From assembly GCA_964023275.1 (NCBI GenBank), contig OZ029916.1, positions 39,619,396 through 39,683,395 on the forward strand: DNA of 64,000 nucleotides, written 5' to 3'. This document shows positions 48,501 to 59,500 of the stretch, piece after piece (position 1 is the first letter of the stretch; every line of letters begins with the position of its first letter). A program made the position numbers and the translations under genes. This DNA is from Norana najaformis. Lineage: Eukaryota; Annelida; Clitellata; Crassiclitellata; Hormogastridae. Under the pieces are notes generated by a model. The model made no database searches, was not told the DNA's origin, and saw only the letters and a program-made list of their open reading frames with translations.

Positions 48501-50377
48501 AGTACTTCGATGGGCAACTGCCAGTGAAGCCATCTGGTGCCCATCAGCCCTCCATCCTGTATTGCTGACAAATGAGTATCCTTGAAAGTTGAGAGATTAA
48601 AATGTGTCCTGTCGTTGGACTGCTTTCCGAATGTTTGTGCCTCAGCAGAACCACCCTTCGACCACATTTCTGATGAGCTTATATAGAAGCGTGTAAACAA
48701 ATATCTCAAACTTCTAATCTCAAGACTTCTATAGTGCCATTATCAAAATGCAAACAGCATCAATTGATAACTGATGGTTGCTTCAAGTGAAGCTGTAGTC
48801 AAAATTGCAATCTGTTGGAGAAGCCCGGTCAAATTCCGATAGATAAGTGAAGTTACCTATACTTTTACACATGTATACAAGTATATGTATATTTTATGTA
48901 TAAATGTATACATTGTATACACATGTATACTTTCATTCAAATACACACATACATATAAAATTACACACCGATATCTTTGTAAAGACGTAGAGCATGAGTG
49001 ATAACAGCGCAAGATAGACACGAATTCGTCGTCCACCAAAACGCTTCTTCATGTACTCTGGCAAGGTACAGACCTAAAAATCAAAACAGAGCTTACATAA
49101 ACAAGCACAAGCACATGTTACATAAATGATCATAAACATAAGCAGGAGATACATAAGCACGCATAAACGCATGCTAAACAAAAAAGAAAGAAAATTGAAA
49201 ATCCAGCCAGTTTTATTTACTGTTATCTATGAGTGCTGAAAATAAAACACTGCTGCTTAAATCTTGCCTTAAAGTAATGACTAGAAAGAGCAGACATCAT
49301 CATAGCCAGAACACTTGTAAATTGTATGGTAAGAAAGCACAAGTCACTGAAGCCATCATTACTCGTAAATGTAATACTAAAATTGTAATCACAATTTTAT
49401 ACAGCATCACTTCAAAAGAAACTCCTCAGAGGCTATTCCAATCCAACAACACAAAACGACGATCGAACAGAATGGATTTCAAGCACTAACAGAAAAGACA
49501 CAAAGAAAGTCCAAGGTGTTCACGTTGTGACCTGTTGCTAGACAAACTATTCCAATTTTACAGTGTATGCATGCGAACATTCTGTGTCTACTGTTAGACA
49601 TTACTGCATATGAGGGTGAATGGTCTTATCTTCTCCCCATCACTGCAAGGTCAGCTTACTCATGTTATAGCCAAGATCACTAGGAAGCACAATAAAATAG
49701 AAATCTTGAGATATCTTTCTGTCCTGGTGGGATTTGAACCTTTGATCTCTAAATTGACAGTCCAGCAAGTTAACCACTTGACTACTGTGCACCCATCAGA
49801 TATAATCCTTTGCTGAAATGCCAAGACTGTAATTCAATAACTGGTGCATTATGTATTAAATTATGGTTGTCAAATGCATTAATTTAGAAGATCTCTTCTG
49901 AATTCTGAAGAGATCGAAGAAACGCAGCCTCAATCTGAGCAACTGGTAACACTGCTCAGCAGAAACTTACCCCACTCGCTATGTAGACAGGAAGAAACAC
50001 CCAGCCCAACAGCTGAAGCAACATGCAAGCCTAAAGAACAAGAACAAAAAATATGATATAATGTTATTATGACATAATGATTTGATTTTGTGGGGTGAAG
50101 TCAAGCCCAAACTGGGCAATGGTTAAAATGCTAATAGTGACGTTATAAAAATTTCTGGAAAGCCATGCAAACCAACCTAAAAATGGTAATTGATTTATTC
50201 AGCAGTTACGGCCTTGATTAATTCACCTACAACTTGGTAACGTCAGTGATTTGCTTAGTGCCTTTTATACGCTCACAAAAAAATGCACACATTCTTATTC
50301 AATTTTAACTTACTTCAGTATTCCTTTTTAGGACTGTACAGGCTAGACATATAGACTAAATACACAAATTATAAATC

Positions 50378-50428
<51 letters not shown>

Positions 50429-50490
50429 TCTGGTATATATATAACCATGTGTTTTTATATATATATCATTGTGTAATGCAGAACAGTGTG

Positions 50491-50522
<32 letters not shown>

Positions 50523-53500
50523 CATACAGTATATACACACATATATACACACATATACATGTTCTTGTTCTGCATTACTTGGCTTGTGTTAAGTGTCTCA
50601 CTGTGACTTTTAACCTATGTCCTCTGGGGTGTGGAACTTCAGACTTTAAACCAGAATCAATCACACAGTCATCAAACAGTCATCACCTGCCCTCCTCAAG
50701 CAGTTACCAAACATCAGACACTAGTGTAGTATGGCTAAAATGCACAAAAACATAAACTTTGTGGCACTAATATGGACTGCAACCTGATTAAAGTGACCCA
50801 ATTAAAGTGACCCAATAAAAGGGACCCGAACAGCATGATCCAATAAGTGACCTGATTAATTTCACCCGATTTAAGTGACCTAATAAAACCAATGTGACAT
50901 GGTAGATTGTAATATGCAGACAGCATGAGGTAGGAAGGTCAAACAAGATTCTTAGGAACAGGATAACTCACAAAAATTCAATTTCATGCTTATCATTTTA
51001 ATTTATTTAAGCTTACCTGCCACCAAGTTCAATTTTAATTCAATTTCGTTGAGCATTATCAAATTCAGTTTGGTTTCAACATTATTGTCATAAAATTCTA
51101 AATGCACCAGCAAGTACTTAATTTTTTGCACCCACCATCATATGAAACACTTTGTCTCATGCAATGGTGATCGCCGGAGAACGTCAAGTTCCAAATACAA
51201 GTTCAGGGGTTAACTTAAAGAGGCTTCCTTCTGCGGGACTCCTCTGTTGGTCTTTGCATTTCAGTTAAAGCATCCTTTGAGCCCAGAGTTTCTATACAGG
51301 TGTGCCAACAAGTTCTTTACCTTTATTCATAATGTCACCAACAGCGTTGCCTGTACTTTTGTGCCAACAAAAAGCGTTACATTACCTCAGTGTGAACAAG
51401 TTCATTCCCTTAACCTTACAGTACACAAGAGTTACCTTCACCTTAGTGCCAACAACAGCATTTTTATACCTTAGGGCAAACACGAGCATTATCATACTTT
51501 AGCCTAAACATGAGTCTTATCTTTACTTTTATGTCTGTACAGGTCAGGGACTTGGATCCTAAGTAACTGAGTTAACTGTAATTCAAGATTTATCACCTCT
51601 CTCCCCCTCTCTCTCTCTTTCTCAATTCCTGGCGCTGGCACTGCAGCGACCTTCGGAAAAGCCACACATGATGTAACAATTGTGAGATAGGGTCACAATC
51701 AAACACACTTGACCCCAACAAGACAAGAGACAGCCCCCCCCCGCAAGAACAACTACAAAGTTGTTCTGCTTGTTTGACAAGTCCCAAGCAGTTAACCCAT
51801 GGCCTACTATTCAGCTGACAAATTAACTCATTGTCTTCCAAATTTACTAATCCATGATTTTCCATATTTTTTGAGACAGACATTTGGCCAGAAATTCTTC
51901 TGGGCAAGAGTTGTAGACGTGTGGCATAGTGATAGCTTCTATGCTGTCTGCATGGATACAATCATCACCTATAATAACCACTAATTATTGATTTATTGCA
52001 CTTATTATTTTTCCAAGGCAAGTAAATCTGAATCTGAGATGCAAGACAAGTATGCACAACCAAAATCATGGTTGTTACACAGAGTCCACTAAAAAAGGAG
52101 CGAACCTATTTTGACCTGTTCTAATAGCATTCTATGCCGTGCAACGCACGTGCGCATGTCAGAAGCAAATAAAGGCTACTTACATACATACTTACTTATA
52201 TGTATCTAGACACTTAAGACAGCACCATTTAATTAAGTCCCACCTCACAAAATTGTTGCCTATACTAGCGTACGCAGGGTTAAAGTTCTCACTTGCTTAC
52301 ATACTTACTTGTCCTTCCATCCACAACCACAACTCCTTGAGCAATGCTCACAGTCAGCCCAAAGCTCAAATGGATAATTAATTCCCACAGAGAATTATGA
52401 TTAATTAATGGAAAGCAAGCCGAAGGTGATCTGTACAAAGGTCACGGCCTCCTGAGGCTCAGGTGAAAAGGTCATACAGCAGCCCCGCACTTAGCTTGTC
52501 CTTTTGCACAGGTGTTCAGGAAGAACTCTGGTAATAACACTGCTAAGTCTACAAAAATGCTACTGCTGCAGATGATGATGTCAAAGATGTTGATCATCAG
52601 TAAAGCTGCCGTAATTATCTGCATCAACAACATCTTCATCAAGACCAGAATAGCAATACATCATCATCACAACAATCGCCACCAACACCTCCAGTATTCC
52701 AAACTCATTCAGAACTATTCTGCCTACCACATTCTCATACATCTTGCATAATAATAATAATAATAATAATAATAGTAACAGTAATAATAATAGTAATAAT
52801 AATAATAATAATAGTAACAATAGTAACAATAATAACAATAATAATAATAACAGTAACAATAATGATAATAGTAATAATAATAACTATTGGGTAAAAACAA
52901 TAACAATTATTAGCAGTTGAAGACTGAAGCCCCCTTTCTAAAAAACTCGAGATTCATGCCACAATAATAATAATAATAATAATAATAGTAATAATAATAA
53001 TTATTGGGTAAAAACAATAACAATTAGCAGTTGAAGACTGAAGCCCCTTTCTAAAAAACTCGAGATTCATGTCACATCAGAACTCGTGTCAAATGACACA
53101 TGTTAAACGAAACATCCAGAGTACGTATTTATGCATAAGCATATGTACGGGCATTTACATCTATATGCATATGTGTATCCTGGCACTTAAGTAGCTCCTT
53201 TCAAAGAAACTGGTCATACTGACGTTTAGTTCAAAGGCTCCAACCGCGATGCCAGAAGCGGCTCCCGACCCAGCGAGACCGATGAAATGCTCGCTTCCGA
53301 TGTTGCTAGCAAACAGTGAAGCCCCAATCTGAAATGACAACACTCCAATCATCAGATTCTGCCCTAGTCTTTATATACCACCAGTAGAGGTTTAGGGGTG
53401 TAGTGGACGCATGGTCTCTGAATCCTGAAAAATTCCCCATATTTTACCATCAAGATATCATAGCAGTTAGAGTTTCAAGAGTTCTAGGCGGCCACAATTT

Positions 53501-56500
53501 CGGGGGTATAGGAGGGGAGGAATGCGGAATGCGTGCATGTATGTGTGAATAAATGTATGTATGAATATATCTAGATGTTTGAAATAGCTCCTTTAAGTGC
53601 CTATCAAAATGCAGATAACATTACCTTGTCCAAAACCTACATAAAAATTATTCTGAATCAGACTGGATTTTGAACAGATTGCTCCAACAAATTAAAATTT
53701 ATGACTACCATATGTTAAATTGAAGTGACCATGATTTATGCATCATGATAACAGCACTATAGGAGTAATCTGATAAGATTATATTAGATTACGTTAAAGG
53801 ATCTAAAGATGCTGTCTAAAGTAAGGTCACCTACAGAAGTCCTTAGATTAGATACTTTAGATTAGAGTTTGTCTACAGCACATGTAAGCTATAGGACTCT
53901 TCAGACTAGATTAGATTAATTCTGATTTGATTCGATGACACAATCTGAAAATTTTGTCTAGATATAATGTGAGCTACAGAAGTGACTAGATTAGATTAGA
54001 TTAGTCTGTAACCTTCTACAGAATAACTTAAAGAAAATTGTTCAGTATCTCTAAAAGCTGTTTCAAATAATACATTGAGTGATTTATCAGAACAGGACTG
54101 CCAGAAGAAAAGCCTTTACAAGATGATGGCCGCATTCCAGGCGATAGAGACATACCAGCGAAACATAAAACAGCAGCTTACAATAATTTATGACTACGGT
54201 TTTGGGTGCATGATAGCCTAGTGGTTAGCATGCTGTACTGTCAATCGCAAGGTCAGGGGTTCAAATCCCACCAAGGGCAAATATTTCTTTACAGATTTCA
54301 GCTCCCCTATACAACTCATCTACAATGAATACACTGACCATACACTGTCAGTGGGATGTTCAGGCAGCGAGGGAGAGGACTGACCATCCACCCTCAAAGG
54401 CAAAGAAAAATGAAGTCACTAACACCTCATATCAAGGGTTGCCTCTCAGCCTAGTTTAAAGGCCTGCGTTTCTTCTTCTTCGATGGCTACAGTTAGCTCT
54501 ACAATTTGGCTGTAGGTCAACGGTGAAGGGAAACAGGCACATACAGTCAAGTCTGGATACTGCAAATGTTTGTAAAACTTGACTTACAGGAAGCCACGTA
54601 ATGTATCGACCAGCAAGGAAGTATCCACTGACAGTTCCACGGTTGCTTTTGCACATTGCCTAAACATAAAGCAACAAACATATCGGCTGAAAGAACAAAC
54701 CGATCACTAAACAAATAAACCAATATACGAAATGCTCAATGAATAAAAGAAATGGATCACTTAAACGAACAAACAAATAAACGAATAGCTCAAAGAATAA
54801 ACAGATCACAAGCCTTCCTGAACTGAGATTTTTCTCAGCTCAAACTGACTCCAAGTTAAAACCTTTCTTCGTTTCCTGCACAACTAAGGTCTATCGAAAA
54901 CCAAAGTCGGGTTACAATCAGTGTCTAATAATGGCATCAATGTACTTCTTCTTCAGTGTGGCCAATAGCCAGACAGTTAAGGAGTACTAAGTACTGGAGA
55001 TATGAATACCAGAGATTGCATCCAGCTCAGGTAGATCTATGAATGCTATTACCAAGGTGCTTAGCAGTTGAAATTAGCTGCTGAAATCAGCAGTACTAAA
55101 TCTCGGTATTGGAGACTTACAGAAGTAAGGAGTACCAAGTACTGGAGATTGGCGGTATTCACTATTCCAGCCAATAGACTTCTTGATACTACCACGGTGA
55201 TGATAGAAATTCTATTTAAAGTTGGGGAGTAGTCAGTACTGTGAGGAGTACAGAAGATCACGACAAGTACATATGCAGCGAAAGATGCCTCAAATGGCAA
55301 GCCAATCTCTCCGCCTCCATATGTCGGACCTCAACCCAGTTCACATACGCAGTAGTTGGATCCTTAGGAATCCAGTGACTCATACAGACGTCTACTTTCC
55401 TACTCATCTGATCCTTCCTGGTAAGTCATTAGCCAGTCCTTCCAGGTCAAACAGACAATTCATTTGCAAAAACTGAACCTGTTCTGAATTTTAAGTCAGA
55501 AGGTTAAAATAGCTGTCTTGGCATTGGATAACATGTTGTGGTCATGTCTATGCCTCTGCTGAAATGTTCCAATAACCTTGTGACCACCCATCCGAGGATT
55601 TTCAATTAAGGCATGTAAATTGTAAACAAGGGTATCGCCTTTGTATGTATATATGCATGTATGTAAGTACATATGTAATTAAGTATGTACACAGTGGCTA
55701 TTTATATGGCACCTTCAAATTAGGAACCTCACAAAAGCACTAAAACATGACTATCTAACATACCTAATTAGGTGCAATTTTACCTTGAAAAGTAAAAGTA
55801 AGGAATTGTTCTTGTTATTTCTAGGTTGCTGCTGTTCTGTTTGGAAGTCAGCTGAAACATGGCCAGAATCTTGCCTCTGATAACTGGTATCGACACAGGC
55901 ATCTAATAAACGATTCTAACCTTACAATACACATTTGTCCTTCAGCCTCAGATCCTTCAATCCAAAGACCTACACATTGTAATCGTAATCTCAAGATTTC
56001 TACAGTGCAACGAAAGTCGTGGGAAACAGCTTAATCACAGGTGCTCCACCAAACAAAATCAATAAGCAGGTAAGTTCAGGTTCGGTTCCAGGTTAAGATC
56101 CAATGGTCTCGCAGGTAGACAGTCAGACAGCCAAGGCGGATGGTGTTTAAAATAGGTGCAGTGAGAGAGGTAAGGGGAAGAGGAGGCATTGGGATATGAG
56201 GAGAGACATTTTTAGTTTTGAGTGACCGGTACAGGTACTGATTGAAGTGCCTAATAAATGACCTATTACCTTACCTCACCTTATTTTTTTGTGGTGCATC
56301 CAAAAGACCCTTACACCTCAGGACCAAACCTCAAAGGATTACTGTGTTGGCTCCCGATCAAGGACAGAATGAGATTCAAGATCTTCCTGTTTAGAGGAAC
56401 CAGTCGAAGCAGCAGCAGGCTACACCAGGGAGCCTTTGTGTTGATTTTGGGTCTGCCTGGTCAACGGTCGCTACGTTCTGCAGACCTAGGGGACTCCCTC

Positions 56501-59500
56501 TCAGTCCCACGGTTCCACATGGTGACTCACAAGCACAGCACATTTTCTCATGCACTGAATAGTCTTTCTGGAACAATCTTCTGCAGAATACCCTAAACAT
56601 TCTGCCTGATGCACAAGAAACATACATCAGCGAGACACAAATTGGTAGCTCTGTTAAACAAGCTTAGTTCAGCACCTCTGTGAGTGTCGTACAAGTGCCA
56701 TACAAATGTTTCCATACCCACTAACTGTACATAAGCACTACTACTGCACTACTAATAAATGAGCAATTACTTTACATTTCACTTTAGTGCTTCAGCTAAA
56801 TGATCCTTCAACCCAGGATCCTGCCTTGCAGGACCATGCACTGTTATTTAAAGACAGATATTTAGAGAGGTGTGGTAAGTGAGCGATCCTATTTTACAAA
56901 TCACTTGTTCGTAATCTACTGCACAACACCACGTCTTTAGCTCAATGAGCACACAATAAAATTCACAGCATGAACTAGCAAATATCATTCCTGAACCAAG
57001 TTAAACAAACGTGTTTCGCAACCAAAGAAAACATAACATGCCAAAGTCTAACGTCTGAAAACAGCAGAAACCACAGTGGCCAAAATGCTCACAGCTGCCC
57101 TGTAATAAAGAATATAATGTAATGTAATGTAATGTGAGAGAAGACAGTTTATGCAGCACAGCAGTCATCAAAGAGTGCTTTACAGTCATTACAGTCTGTC
57201 ATATCAACTAATACTAGTCAACTGGTTAAGTGTGAGGCTGTCAACTCAGAAGTTAGGGGTCTCAAATCCTCACCAAGACAGATGTTCAGAGATTTCTGTT
57301 CCTCAAACGCTTCCTACCAAACTCAGCCATAAAACAAGTACATCAACTGTACACCTGATCTTCCCATCAACAGTGTATGGTCATGTACTCATTTTATAGC
57401 CACATTTGCTAAAGGACATTTGCTGAACAGCATTCTTTAAATATCTTTCTGCCCTGGCAAAGGTCTGAACCCCAGATCTCTTGGTTCAGTTCTGTTTTTG
57501 CCATTGGCTAGAATGTTTAGACCTGTGAGCTCTCTGGCCATTTTTTGGAGGGCACTGTTGTTGTTTTCAACTGTTCATTGAATTTTGGTGCTTGTAAAAT
57601 CTGAAGTGGTTGAAGTTTGGTGAAATGAAATGATAAAGCACACGCATAAATGTATATTCAAACACTTACCAAATAATGTGAACATGTTCTGAATAAATAA
57701 AGTGCATTACACAATTAATCAGTTTAATTCATTCACTTATTCATTCATCCATTAATCCATCTATCCATCCATTCATACCAATTACTTCACTCACAGCATT
57801 TAGCCATGTTCATTTTTTCATTAGTTTTTCAGTTATTAGTTGACTTGTTTCTTCATTCACTCATTTATTCATGAAATGCCTCTTCAAGAATTCTCCTCAG
57901 AAGTATTTACTCAATAGTACTTGTAACATGATTACAAAAATTTCTACAGTACTTCTAAAAGAACCTCTCAGAGTCATTGAACTGGTGGCTCAAGGCCATA
58001 TAGGCCCAAGTTCAGATTTTGGGGCCAAGACCGAGGTAATCTCAGGTTCAGGCAAAGACATGGCCGGATTGTCCCTGGACTTGCCAGTAAGCCAAAAGGG
58101 ACCATTTCTCAGACGACTTTTGTGTAAACAACCGTGTAACCCCTGCCTTTGTCAAAGAACAAAGCTCCACAAATATCAACCAGATCTGGGAAACTGTAAC
58201 TGTAATAACGACAGTTTATACAGCACTGTCACTAAAGAGTTACTTATAGTGTGCTTTACAATGGCAGCGTCAATTGTCAAGACTGTCAGTTGGCAGTGTC
58301 AATTTACAGTGTCAACTGTCAGTCCAAGTGCTAAAAGTTAATTAACACACTGAGATTCAATTTTTTTGAAAATGCGGACACTCTTTTACCCATTTTAAGA
58401 AAATCCAGAAAGGACTGTTCAGGTCTAGAACCAACTCTATCCAAAAGTTTCAATCTCCTAGTGTCCAAAACTTTCCACAGGACTGCTGCAGATGGGTTAG
58501 TCATAAGGACAGTTGGATCAAACTCGGATTGTCTAAGAAGTCCATCCAAGTAACCTTGTCTTTGCGAGCCTTGGCTTACTGGCACAGGTTAAAGGTCTCC
58601 GAAAAACGTCCTTTGACAATCCAACGCATGAGACACAGAAACACAGAAACACCGAAGGCCTAAGCACAACATTAACGGTGCAGTCTGGCAACTGCCGACA
58701 CTTAAGTTGCTAGAATAAATCAAACATAAACTGTCTGGAGTCAAAGCACATTCAGTGTTGCCTACTGCCTAACAGTTTTGTCTGATTATCTTCAAAGGCC
58801 ACATTAATGTCTCGCTACATGCTGCAATAAATGTGCTTCACTATCAGACAATTTTCTGAGTATTATAGCTACATTAGTGTCTGCTGTTACCAGAGATTAC
58901 TTTTAAGACAGCACTGACAACTGGCTCTGTTTCAGGGCCACATTAGTGTCTGCTAATTCAAGACGTTACTCCTAAGACAAGACCTGATCTTGTCAAGCTG
59001 GCACCATACTGTCCGTCCATCAATGACCCTCCTCCAGTTGCACCGGAACTTTTAGAGCCATTTCTCTTCTCAACACCTACAGTATAATTAGCAACTGCAA
59101 TCAAACACTTGTGAAATAAGAAGGCACACCCACCACTTCCACTTGCAATTCAGCCCAAAGATCAGTGGATTCAAGGACCATCTTCAACAGGTTGTTGGCA
59201 TCTCTGAGGGTTCCTTAAAAGCCTAATTGAAATGGTCAGTAGTTAAGACTGCTCTTGGACTGCCTCTTCATACAGTAGTACAACTCATTATCATGCATAT
59301 TACACTCCACAATAATACGATTATATGTAATACAAGCATGTATATATGCATGTATGCACGTGTCTATGTATGTATTCATGCGAATGTATGTTTATATGTA
59401 TGCATACATGTAAGTAACCATACCATACCCATCAAATCCTGCACAATAACACAGATACAATTACCCTACCCAATTTCAAAAAGCACAGTCTCCCTATTAC

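Noticed and set aside
51593-51961. 122-codon minus-strand frame
   Set aside because: Begins and ends in low-complexity DNA, with no recognised domain.
57871-58341. 156-codon plus-strand frame in SMIT intron 1
   Set aside because: No family motif, composition like surrounding DNA, and adjacent CTGTAACTGTAATAACGACA retroposon-tail sequence; no splice-site support.
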